A DNA stretch of 64,000 bases. Source: Pezizomycotina sp. ARF18 (Eukaryota > Ascomycota). Positions 11,614 to 23,000 of the stretch are shown here, one piece after another (position 1 is the first letter of the stretch; the number at the start of each line of letters is the position of its first letter). The DNA is taken from contig AZLU01000006.1 in assembly GCA_002224055.1 (NCBI GenBank), forward strand, positions 62,001 to 126,000, read 5' to 3'. The translations under genes were made by a program, and so were the position numbers. The notes below the pieces were generated by a model, which ran no database searches, was not told the DNA's origin, and worked only from the letters and a program-made list of their open reading frames with translations.

Positions 11614-13752
11614 ATGGCAGAGGTCGAAGAAAAGAAATGCATGCGCATACGCATGGTGGAACTAATGGAAAAGTTTCTACAAGACCCCGATTTGCTCCAA
11701 CTTAACGAATTCTTCCTTAAAAAGTTCTACCACCCTTATTCAGATAAACAGATCCCCGCTTCTCAAGAAGAATATGAGAACAGGTTTGCGCATCTCCCCG
11801 TTGAGGACATCCGCTTGCCATCTTCTTTCTCTGCACGCAGATAATCAAGGATGCTTGCAAGGATCTCAAGGAACGCGAGAAACGCGAGATCGTTTGGACA
11901 AGCTCGTCGACTTCTTGGACTTCACCAAAGGTCTCAAGAGGCAGAAGTCCGTTGCGAGCCATAAGGACTACGACATGCACGATCCCAACCATTCCGTTCA
12001 ACTGGCCTACTTGGAACGCCAAAAGTGCGAGAACTTGGACACCTGCGCTGCCTGCGCTAAGAACGACGCTTACACCATCGAGCGGGTCTGTGAGCTTCCA
12101 GCTGACTTGGCCAAGATGAAGCCTTCCAATTCAGAAGAGTGGAACTTCATCGCGTCCGGATCCAAGCCTGAGGATGGCAATAACGACAACAACAACAACA
12201 ACAACAACAACAACGAAAACGATCTGGAGAGTGCCAAGGTCGCGAACGGTTCCGATGCTACCAAGTCTACCATGTCCCTTTGCCATGTCACGGATGTTAC
12301 CACCGAGTTTGATTCCATGTACGACGGCAAGGAGACCGATACCGAGTGCTCCGAGCCTTCCAACAAATCCGAGAAGTCTAAAGATTTGGATGAAAGCGAC
12401 AGCTACTCTGGCAGCTACTTTAACTCGGACTCGGAAGCCCCTTCGGACTCGAACTCGGAGCCTCTTTCAATCTCGGAAGGTTCTGGGCTTTTGGCTGCTA
12501 CTCCTTCCGAATTGTCCAAAATCCAGGATTCGAATGCCATCACTGTTATCCAGCAGACGCTTGTCGGTCGTCAAGCCATCCTTTCCAACCAGGCTCCAGT
12601 CTGGATCACCTTGGACGGTGCTCAAATTCTTTGCAGCAACCCGGAAGGCCCTCAGTCATTCGAAATCGGCGACGATACCTTCCTCCCGTCAGTGTTGAAG
12701 AATCTATACAATGAACTCCACAGGGAAGGCAAGGCTTGCTTCCCGCACCCGGTGAGATGGGTCGATTTCTTTAAAGGCTACCGTAGGGACGGCGCCCAGG
12801 ATTCGGTTGTTACCACCTCACAGGATCCCTCCGAACAGGGTCTTGAGCTGGATACCGCGGTTCAGGATTCGGATGTTACTGCTCCCCAAAATCCAGCTGA
12901 ACAGGGTCCGGAGGACACTGCGGTTCAGGCTTCAATTCCTTCTGGCGATGCGGATCCTCAGCAAGACTTGGCTTCTTTGAATGATCACGAGTCAGTTTTC
13001 ACCAGTGCGGATCTTCCTTTCCCAAAGAAAGCTACCCTTAGGGAGCCTCGCGACGATGATGATGTCGACAACGACGATATTCTTTCCCAGTGGTCCGATG
13101 CCAAGAACTTCAATCCTGACCCATACAACCGCGACGCATTCAATTTGGATCCCAACTATCCTGCTACCAACCCTCAGCCGGAGTCTACCAAGTTCATCCT
13201 GGTCCCTGGTGACAATCTTATCCCATTCCCGACTTTTATTCCTGTTTCTTCTCCGAGCGTTCAGTCTACCATTCCAGATCTCAACAGCAAAATCGACTTC
13301 CCGAGTCTGGGCGTCCTTCTTAATATTCCTAACAATTCCAACAGAGCTCGTCAGAAGTCCATCAGCTGCCCACCCTCACCATATGCTATTTCCCTGGTTA
13401 TTCAGTCATCCCGTGGAGAACCTATCGATTCCCTCGCCAAACCGGTTTCCGGCCCTGACGATGACGATAAGAAGCTTGGAATGTGGGGTGGCTTCACCGA
13501 TCTCGCTGAGCCTCTCAACTTGCCAGATCTCCAAGACTCTGAGATCACTGACGGCCAGCACCGCGGCAGGCCTAGGAGGCCGAAGATGCTTGCCGAATCG
13601 AAAGGCGAGAGAGTTTCGAACAGGACGCCGACCACCACGACGAGTTCGCTCACAAGGCGATCAGGGTCAAGAAGTGGAAGTACTTCGACACTGGAGCCCC
13701 GAAGCGCATTCACGCTACCCGCAGCCGCCACCGCAAGGTCCGTGGCCATTAG
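11614..13752 (+). CDS. long acidic orphan protein (about 700 residues)
   Basis: I do not recognise this family. The ATG at 11614 opens MAEVEEKKCMRIRMVE. A one-base shift or small intron near 11840-11900 passes to the main frame, open without stops to beyond 13600. Its codons are strongly C-biased in third position, unlike the surrounding A+T-rich DNA. The N-terminus is charged and helical (DLKEREKRE, RLDKLVDFLDFTKG). A nine-residue Asn run is encoded at 12188-12214, followed by a Ser/Asp/Glu-rich low-complexity segment. About 12796-12935 encodes two imperfect repeats (AQDSVVTTSQDPSEQG, then VQDSDVTAPQNPAEQG). Near 13610 a one-base shift leads to a basic tail ending KRIHATRSRHRKVRGH at 13752, which fits better than the continued frame to 13771. 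No signal peptide or membrane segment is seen. A lineage-specific regulatory or effector-like protein is possible, but that is only a guess. Confidence 0.7.
12188..12214 (+). repeat. AAC trinucleotide microsatellite coding for poly-Asn
   Basis: Nine AAC codons in a row within the 11.6 kb gene. The repeat keeps the frame and adds an Asn tract inside an acidic low-complexity segment. Confidence 0.9.
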
Positions 13753-14170
13753 GGGGCCACTCCGGCCATAAGTCTACACTGACAAAAATGGAAGATGCAA
13801 AAGAATTTTGTATCACCTCAGGCAGAAGATGGAAGAGAAGATGACTTGGTAGAAAACTTGAAAAAAAAAAATTTAAAGTCATCCAGAGAAGTGCAGACAA
13901 GATTGGCAAAGGAGGCGTTCACTAGACATTCACTTATCCATTGTTATTATCAAAACAAAAGAACGGTAGCCCACACAACCAGAGATGGTATTAGACATTC
14001 GTTTATTTACATACTTATTCCTTATTGTTGATATTTTAGTTCAGGTTTAACGTTTCACGGCAATGACATCAACGAATGTCGATGCTTCTATTATTACTTT
14101 CTTACTCCTGCACTTAGTTTAGCGAAAATTACTGAGCATCCTATACTTACTAGCTCAGTAGATATTACTA
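13740..14170 (+). repeat. duplicated segment, copy A (3' end and downstream flank of the orphan gene)
   Basis: Copy A begins at CGTGGCCATT in the last codons of the orphan gene and runs through its 3' flank. The order of shared words is the same as in copy B at 15829-16400: GGAAGATGC against GGAGGATGC, CTAGACATTCACTTATCC against CTAGACACTCATTTGCC, GAACGGTAGCC against GAACAGCGGTAGCC, and CTTATTCCTTATTGTTGAT against CTTATTCCTTATTATTGAT. The copies are well diverged, so the duplication is old. Confidence 0.75.
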
Positions 14171-15828
14171 CAATTGAAACCCGCAAAAAATATTGATCTG
14201 TTTGTTTGTTCGCTCCCACCTGAGAAAGCTCAGCGTACATGGGATATTCCTTTCTTCTTTTTTTCGTGTACAAGGTATTCTAAGAGAATGGGTATAGAGA
14301 ATATTTCAGATAAGTTTACGAGGTATATCAAAGGCACATATTCGGGACAACATCTGCGAGATGACTTATATGAAGAACCAGTATGAGGCCATTCTATTTC
14401 AAATAGCAATGGCATTTGGAGCTTTACCCTCTCGATAGGGTGTGCATGACTTATCTACCTAGTAGATATAGCTGACAACGTTTGCCAGATGGTCACCAAT
14501 CCTCGGACCGATATTCCCGATGAGCTTGCGCATACTTGGTATGTAGAAGTGAGTATGGGCCTACGTCAAATCAAATGCGTATGTGTTACTCAGTAGATAT
14601 TTGGATATTCTCTTTAGCTATACTTCCGGCATGAATTCAGCAGAGGTAGTGGGTAATTCTCCTCTTCTCTGTTCTTTTTTCCCATTCTATTTTGGACCCC
14701 TTCTTTACCTTCTTTCCTTTTATTTTTTTTTTTTTTCTTTCTTTCCCGTTCTTTTTTTTTTTTTTTATATATATATATATATATTTTTATATCAAATCGG
14801 ATGTAGAATAGCGGTTTATAATTTGGTTACTCTTGAGAATCTAATTCCTGAGTATTGAGTGCCCTTGATCATCGGAAGAAAGCATACAGTCAATATTGCT
14901 CACTTAAATTCTTCCTTTTCATATATATATTATTTACTTATTTATCTATTTTTGGAAGGGTTCCTCCCAGCCCTTCCTCCAAAATTTTAAAAATAAATAC
15001 TGAAATCGTTGAAAATAAATACCTACTGAAGCGCTTAAAAGTAAATACTGCAGTACTTGAATGCTTGAGCAAATATCTCTCTTTCTACCAATCTAAGGTT
15101 CCACCTTTCATAACATCTCTTCCTTCATCGATTCCTTGTTTAACTTCCATCGTTAACAGCAGAAACAAAAGTATAGCTCTTCAACTTCAATACCTCCCCA
15201 CCCCCCTTTCCCTTAATCGTTCAAATATCTCTTGGGTAATTGACACTAAACAACTGCCAGCCCAATCGAAGTCATTCTTAAAGGTGCGTAAGGGAATATA
15301 TCTATCTTTGCTACCAAGTTATATCTACCCTAACCGAACATCGTCAATCTTGTAGATCTCACCCACAGGCACTTCATGCTTTCTCGTCACGGTCTCCTAA
15401 TAGCCATCGAGGAGTAAACCCTCTCACCGCCACAAGCGTATCACTATACCACCACGGTGGTAGCAGGCCCGGAGATACGACAAATATAAGAACGGCGCAA
15501 AAAAAAAAAAAAAAAAAAAGGAACCGCGCAAGAGGCAGAATACCTCCAGAGGACCCGACAAGTTTTGATCGCAGGCGGCCGTTCTGAATCTTAAACGAAC
15601 TACCCTTTGATTTACGGACAGTCGGCTCGAAACTCGGGGATACAATTTTTTCACGGTTGGGAGTAGCGCGCTATTTACGGAGCGGTTACGGCAATCGATA
15701 TCCAATGGAATATTCGTCTCGGAACTAAACAGTTGGGATTGATGGACGACAAGAACATACCCGGAGATGGATCGCATTCGACGAGAAGGGTCCTTGCTCA
15801 GGTTGGCTCTATGGCACAGTTAGCTAGA
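14171..15828. other. A+T-rich spacer between the two duplicate copies
   Basis: No convincing gene. It contains T-rich runs, an AT dinucleotide repeat at about 14767-14784, three loose copies of an AAAATAAATAC-containing short repeat near 14990-15060, and an A run at 15499-15519. A minus-strand frame of 117 codons (15424-15777) is open, but its peptide has no recognisable features, and it may cover the decayed counterpart of the orphan gene's 3' end. Confidence 0.45.
15499..15519. repeat. poly-A tract (21 A)
   Basis: Uninterrupted A run upstream of duplicate copy B. Confidence 0.9.
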
Positions 15829-16400
15829 CGTGGCCATTAAGGGAGTCACACGGCCGCAAGAATCACCTGAGCAGGATGGAGGATGCCGAAGAGTTTCTAT
15901 ACGTTCTCAAATACAAACTGGAAAAAAATTTTTTCTAAAAAGGGAATTTTAAAATTTACTGTGTAGCAGCAGAGGCAATCGGGAGAAGTCCACACAGGGG
16001 TTTTGCTAGACACTCATTTGCCACTTTTCTCTTTTCACTATCGCTAAGATGATCAGGGCCACAAAAAAAAGTTACAAAAAGTCAGAAGTTATCGAAGGAG
16101 ATCTCTAAGATTGGCAAAGCGGAATCATGTTTTCAGACCTTCATTCCTTTTTTTAATTCTTTATCGCCAAAGCAGAACAGCGGTAGCCTATGTACTTGAC
16201 GATTGCGCTAGAGGTTCGTTTTTTTTTTTTTCTTTTATATCCTTATTCCTTATTATTGATTAAACGGGGTTTCACAGAAATCGCATGAGAAACGTTCATT
16301 ATTGTTTCTCATCACCTGTACTTATTTTAGCACTGAGCAACGAATAGTGGGACCCAGTAAACATTACTTTCAATTGAGCACAAAAATATTAATATATTGG
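15829..16400 (+). repeat. duplicated segment, copy B
   Basis: Counterpart of 13740-14170, shifted by about 2.09 kb at its start. It begins with CGTGGCCATTAAGGGAG (copy A: CGTGGCCATTAGGGGG) and keeps the same word order. It carries roughly 130 extra bases between the CTAGACAC word and the GGTAGCC word. The coding part upstream of the shared point is not recognisable as the orphan gene, so only the tail was duplicated or the rest has decayed. Confidence 0.75.
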
Positions 16401-17545
16401 TCAGGAATCTGTTTTCTACTTCCATTGCAGGCTGCATTTCTTATTCTCTCGTAAGTGATCAGGATCTTCATTACTTCTTTCATTGTTATTGTTATTCATA
16501 TGTCTCTACTTGTTTCTGCTGCCCATCATTCTTTTCCATTAATTTTTTTTTTTTTGGGGGGGGGGGGGGGGTGTATTTCTGTTTTACTCCGAGTCCTGAC
16601 TGACGGTTTCCCTTTTTGAAAACATAAACATACAGGTTCCCGCAATGGCTGCCAAACATATCCACTGCCTAATCAAAATATCATGGGGACTTTTAAATCC
16701 TCGGGATTTGCTTCTCTCTTATGAAAAACGTAGACTTAACAAGCGAGAGCCGAAAAAAAAAAAAAAAAAAAAAAAAGCACCTTACTCCTCTGATCCAGAG
16801 ACCCTCACAACTCCTCTCCACTTAAGCTCAACAACTACATTTATAAATCTATCGCAGACAACAGATGAAAATAACTTATCTCCTCTCTCTCCATTTTTGT
16901 GGCTGCACATTTCTCATCCTGTGAATTACGAACACCCATGTACACCTAAAACCGTAAATATACCGCGTAGCATTACGAAGGGCGGCAAGTAAACGTTTTA
17001 TTCTATACGAAACTCGTCACTTCCATCAGAGTAATAATACTATAATAAATTCGAAGTTTCGAAGACGGTTTGAGGTTCAGCTCTCAAAACTGAGGGTAAC
17101 AACGCAGAAACAAAAGCTATATTTGGGTAATAATAAGTTAAGTAGTAGCTACAATTATGAAAGGTCTCCTCTCATCATGAGAGCTTCTACTAGTAAATCA
17201 GTATTTTGTGTTTGCGCCTCCCGCCCTTTTCTTTTCTTTTAATCAATGACCCAGGGTATTAAACTACTTGTTTATGCTCGTAACTACGGCCTTTCGAATA
17301 CAAAATTCCTTCAATAATTTATGACATGGTATACTCTATCGTTCAATATCAAGCATCCTATCACTTGGTAAAAGTGAAACGAAGAACGTCATCATTATAA
17401 TACAAGAATAAATGCAAAGATATTCGAATTAGTACCCATTGGCGACCTAAATAACAAGGAAACCCTGCTAAAAGCCACAAAAGACGATATTAATCTAAAG
17501 CTCAAAGTAATTTCGCTCTCGTCAAGATATCAAGCTATCTGCTAG
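16401..17545. other. non-coding, with a G run and a poly-A run
   Basis: No convincing gene. It contains a 16-base G run at 16556-16571 directly after a T run, and a 24-base A run at 16753-16776. Confidence 0.5.
16556..16571. repeat. poly-G tract (16 G)
   Basis: An unusually long G run at the junction with a T run, giving a strong strand asymmetry. Such runs can form four-stranded structures and are prone to length error. Confidence 0.9.
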
Positions 17546-17785
17546 GACAAACTAATAGGAAGATCTACGATCAGGCCCGTATCGGAGGGCAAAGTCCCAT
17601 CGCCTGAAGGCCCATCACTACCGATTGGCGATATTAAAATCAGTAAAAAGGGTGTCAAAGCGCTAGGCTTGTCCGCCGCTACCGTGATTGGATCTTATTA
17701 CTACCTCTTCCGTGGAAGATACATGTCGGATAAGGACGCGTTCGACGCCGTAGTAACACTACGGCGACCTAAAAAAATAAAGTAA
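17546..17785 (+). pseudogene. isolated protein-like ORF fragment in the gene desert
   Basis: A frame of 79 codons without an early ATG runs from just after the TAG at 17543-17545 to the TAA at 17783-17785. Its peptide looks natural, for example DIKISKKGVKALGLSA, then a hydrophobic stretch ATVIGSYYYLF, then GRYMSDKDAFDAVVTL and a basic end. I cannot assign a family. It may be the last exon of a lost or unrecognised gene, or a remnant of a mobile element. Nothing upstream for several hundred bases continues it in the same frame. Confidence 0.3.
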
Positions 17786-20035
17786 CTTCAATGCTCACGC
17801 ATTTAACTTGACGCGACGGCAGGTAGGGCTTGACTGTAGGAGAATGCAATCTCATTGGTATTGTCCGGGGCTAGATGATATCGTGATTTTTTGATCGCTA
17901 TGAGCTATTGAACCTCAGCTAGAACGCGGGATAGACTCTTAATGACGTTGAGGCGTCCTGTGATACGCCAGACAAGATTCTCCAGTCTTTCAGATAGCTT
18001 TTCTCACCCTTAAGCCTAAAATTTACTCTTCATTACATTCATATTCGAAAGCGAGAGTTCGCGTCTTCGTACATCTAGCAGTTACTATCGCCTTTCAGTA
18101 CCAGCCAGTGGATAGAGAACACGGTTGAGCACTGTCTCCTATAACCTTTCTAGCAGAGAGTCGACTTGAGCCTAATGGGACAACCTACCTACGTACTTCA
18201 GGTTCGGAGATAGAGACTTATACAGGATATCATTCTGAGAACAACACCGCGACACACTAAGTTTGCCGCAGACTTAATACGTAGGAACTGCCTGGATGGT
18301 TCCAAATTACCGATATCTATGCTTCGTGTGGCGCCACGAATTGTGTATTCCAAATTCTTCAGAACTGGTCTTTGTCAACAGGAATAGAAACCCGACGAAA
18401 GGATAAGATTACTGCGGACACTTTGAAGCTTTCGATCCCATGGAAACAAAATTTCCCGAAAATGGAGGTGCTGAGACGTAGGCTTTCCAATTAACTACGC
18501 CAGGCTATGAATACAAATATTCGACCGTTGGCGAGTATATCCTTATTACAGGAAATAATAATCCTAAATATATCAATTAGCAAGGTAGGCCTTTCATGCC
18601 GCGTACTTTCTCGAAAGCTATATTGATACAAGAAAAAAGGAAAACACTAAACGGCGAGACCAGACGTTTGTGCCGCTTGTAATCTGTTTCTTCAAATCCC
18701 AGACGCCAAACACAAGTAAGCTTCATTTTAGCCATGAGAAAAAGGACTACTTATAGAAAATCGCAACCCTGATTATCGAGAACTGCGAATCCCATCATAT
18801 CGGAGCGTTTGGAGTTATAAGATTGCAGCTTGTAGCATAAAGTATTATCCGAACATTAAAATAATATTCATACTCAACACTAGTTGAGATTCTTGGTATC
18901 CTATTCTCCAAATTTGACCTCCTTGAACAGCATAAATGTCCCCTGGCGATATCATGATATATACATGAAAGCTTGCGCTTACGTCAACAGTCCACGAGTC
19001 ACACTCATCTATGAAGTCGCAGTTGGGGCGCTAATTTTCCTCAAACAATCTCCTCGAAAAAAGTTGGAGTCTATGTGCTCGGAAACAAACTGGAGACTGC
19101 ATTATATCTAAATCAGTCTTCACGTAACGTGTAATGAGTTCTATCCAGCACTCACTATCAAAACATAATTTTCTATTTAGTAGTTTAAATCCGGCATTGT
19201 CTTTCAAGCACGGGAATCAGAATTCCAGCACATAGCTTTTAGCGATTCACATCGGATCAACGCATATTATTTCGATTTAGGTAATGAGCTTTAACCGTGG
19301 CACTAAGCGCTTCCCAGAACTGATACTTTCAAGAACATCGGCAATGTGGGGAGGTATAGAGTGGTATCGCCCCATTAGTCTCCTTTACATAATTGTAACC
19401 GACCTCCGTAGAGAACCGTGCAACAAAAAAAGGGTAAAGATGAATTATAGGCTCGACTGCAGGTGTAGTTGAGTTTGTAAGCTTGAATTGAGCGCAAAGA
19501 TCGAAATTTACCACTTTTGATCGTCTTCGGTTTACCAAGAGAGATAGAATCGTCTACAACATGGAATTCTCCGATTCGTAAGCCCAATCTAGAACCTAAC
19601 ATCAGGAATGGTTGAATCTGTCTTTATTTATTTTTTCTTTTTCTTTTGGTCCAGATTCTGTTCATTCGTGCTACTAAATGGAGGGTGTACAGCAATACAC
19701 TTGATCTCGAGTTACTCGGTACAAAAACACCAATTTCCACCAAAATCATGATCCAACGCTAACGAAAAAGTCTCATATGGCTGATAACGAAACATATCCA
19801 CCCAAGTCTAGAGTGGTGCATTAATCTATGATCTACGAAAGTTTTATATCGCGTAAACATGACACCGCAATTACAACCAAGTGGCTTAGGGACGATGAAA
19901 TCCTAGCCCACTTACGGGGAAATAAATACACCTTAGAGTACAGCGCACCTCGATCCTATAAAGTGCATCGAGAAAGCGGCGATAGCATTTATACCAGCAA
20001 CTAATTGCTACCCTACCTATCAGGATAGATCTATC
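17786..20035. other. gene desert, no recognisable feature
   Basis: Sequence of moderate A+T content without coding signal or recognised mobile element. It has the same look as the satellite that follows (short C/A-rich words), but I could not align it to the monomer with confidence. Confidence 0.4.
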
Positions 20036-23000
20036 TCTACTAAAGCCCCAGCAGAGTCGCATCGCGCAAACACACTATTGCAATTATACTTTCGCGGAGA
20101 AGTTTTCGACATAGAAACCGCCAATCTATTCACAAACAGGGCAGAAAAGACTTCATAGCATCAGTAATAGACAGTAGAAAGCTCTGGGGACGTCTGTAGA
20201 GGACAATGAATGGATGCTCGTACCGTAGCACTTTTGACCGTTAGCTATTCCTCTTCACTAACAATGTCTGGCTTCTGTCCGGTAGATAATATACTATTAA
20301 CATACAACCAACAACCCTTCTATGTTGCAAGCACACCATCGCAAAAGCACCCTCAAAATAGCATAAAGCGCAAGCCATAAACTACAATTCGACTCAGCGT
20401 ATCGAGACGAAGGATAGCCTCTACAAGAAACCATGAGGGCGACCACATATCTGCACTGCAACGGAGAATGTTATAACTTACGACAAGCCTTGGAACCAAT
20501 CGCTTCGCACACGACAGCCTCATATCGACCAAGCACGTATTAACGATTCGTGAGCGGTAAAGGCTTCCTGTTTCTTTAAAATATTGTTGCAACGCGTGTC
20601 CATACAACAGAGGAACTGAAGCACATAAATTGCCAAATTCATTAAGAGAAAATTAATCACAGGCATAACACTATCAATAAAAGCACTATCAATAAACCCT
20701 ACGAATTGCACTGTGTGATCCTTGTGGAGTGCCAACAGAGAGGCTATCAGACACCAACTTATAACTAATCGTCCTACTGAAGATCTCGCAAGCCCGGCTG
20801 AACGTATTCCCATCCATGGGCAACGGCCAGTCCTCCGCTGCGTGAATATCATATAGCATTTAGATTTCCCAACTTGTCAAGAACCATATAGTAAATATTA
20901 ATTCATTTACGTAGAATACGTCTATTAATGTGGCATAGCCCTCCCAACGAAGCTGTTGAGCCTCTGGTAATATTTACTTCGGAATATTAAAAGAACATCG
21001 ATAGCACTACAACCTCCAACAAATAGCCAACCCACGATATCCCACACTATTCGCACGTAAATCAATGTTATGCCCCGAAAACCAACCCTACGAAACGTTC
21101 CGTCTCACAAACATACCATCGTAACAACAGCCTTATAATAATATTATAAATCGCCAGCCAGAAAGTATCTTCCATCTATTGGTCGGAGGGGCCATAACAC
21201 TACTGAAACATCCAAACGGCCATCGTGATGTGTAAACAGTAATAAATAGCATTTTATAGCACTTTAAACCTTTTAACGAAGGGTTCTATACAGCCTTGAC
21301 GATATTGGAAGCCAGTTCAATGAGTGTTATCTTATACAGTCTTATTGAAAAGAAAGAACCAGAAAAAAAAATATTTATTACGTTTTTTTATCTCAAGCAG
21401 TCTTATACAGTCTTATCAAAAAAAAAATCAGGAAAAATATCTACTGCTTCTGTTTATCTTATACAGTCTCAACATCAAGAAAATCTAACAAAAAACGAAA
21501 TTCGTCGTGTAAGGATATTATCCCAAATACTTCTTTTCCATAAGAGAAGCGGCACAGTACTCAATCTATACCCTACCAATTCATTAACAGAGGGAGAAAA
21601 AGCTGCAGTACTGCCAACCAATTTGTAAATCCCCTCTCGATATCTTCCGAGGACCGCAAAGAAGCGGGCCAAACCACTTTCAACCTTCAACAAATCATAC
21701 TTGAACTGACTCGCATACCTGTCCGGACGGACATTGTGAAAGTAGGAGCAACGACGCGGCCTGTTCTCCCGACCCTAGAGTGACGCCTTCGCATCGCCGC
21801 CACAAAAAAAAGAGAAGTCCGGCGCATAAACTAGCAATTCATTCAAGAAGAGTACGAAAGTGCTATAGCTGGCCCAAATATTCCGGGACACGATCATGAT
21901 ACCTGCGATCAGACGACACAGAGATGCTCATAGCACTTTTGAACCTTTTAACGACGCATTCCGTACAGCTGTTAATGACCTTACATAACCACCTAAAAGG
22001 TATGTTATCTATTGACAACTAACGAGATTCGTCATGCGATGATACTATCGCAACTCCTTTTCACACGAGCGAATTTGCTCAAGGCTGATAGACTACCCAC
22101 CGATTCCTCAACAGACAAGAAACGGCGTAAACCATAGAGCTGCCATTGAATTGTCGAAAACTACAGTTGCATCTGGAAGTCTTAACGAATAGTTTCTTTT
22201 TTTATATTTTTTTTACCAAATGGTAGCCCATAAGGAATCAGACGTACAGTGCCACAAATTACTGTATCTCGAAAGGATACTGTCGCAACTAAACTTCGAC
22301 AATAGTGGAAGCGAGAGCTTATAAACAAACGATTCATTAACAAAGCGGCAAGATGTGCCTCATAACGCCTTCAACAAATCGATGAAGCGCCTAGTGATCT
22401 GCCTCCTAGCATTAGAAAAGAGTTGATAACATCTCTATCTCCAACAAAACGTATATTTTGCCCCATAGGCTATGGCCGCGCGTTTTTGCAGTTTTATAGT
22501 GCTGCGAACCAGATTTCAAGGCGAGGACGTCCAAGAGCCGATGAAAACTGATATTCCATTTCGCGACGGATATGTGTACGCATGATAGCAACAATCAATC
22601 TGCCTGACGTGATACCAACAAATGGTCACCAGAGCACCTATCATGTTACTCTAGAACCTTGAAACCAATCCCACCACCCATGATAACCCTCCACGTCGAA
22701 GCAAATGTATATTCTCGAATCCACAAGCTACAGTACTTTGCCAACAAAACATAACTATCGTATCATGATCTCCTAAAAGAGCGACGTAAGCGCCTTTCAG
22801 GAATCATAATTGAACGAGCACTCCATTTCACGAAAAATATGTAAAAGCGACATAGCGCCACCAAAAAGATGCGTCGAAACGCGTCACGATATCTGTAGGG
22901 CGTGACTACCGGCAGAGCTGATAGCACTACGGCCTCCAACAAACCGTTCTGGTAACGATTGCACACTGTTCTGGAAAAAGCATATTACCTACCCGCGGAC

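Noticed and set aside
12174-13844. Two long plus-strand ORFs overlapping the orphan gene
   Set aside because: Thr/Ser/Pro-rich and Arg-rich peptides are out-of-frame shadows of the C-biased main frame. Only the last stretch ending at 13752 in a third frame looks real.
14583-15355. Plus-strand ORFs in A+T-rich DNA
   Set aside because: Phe/Tyr/Ser-rich peptides dictated by T-rich composition, with no family features.
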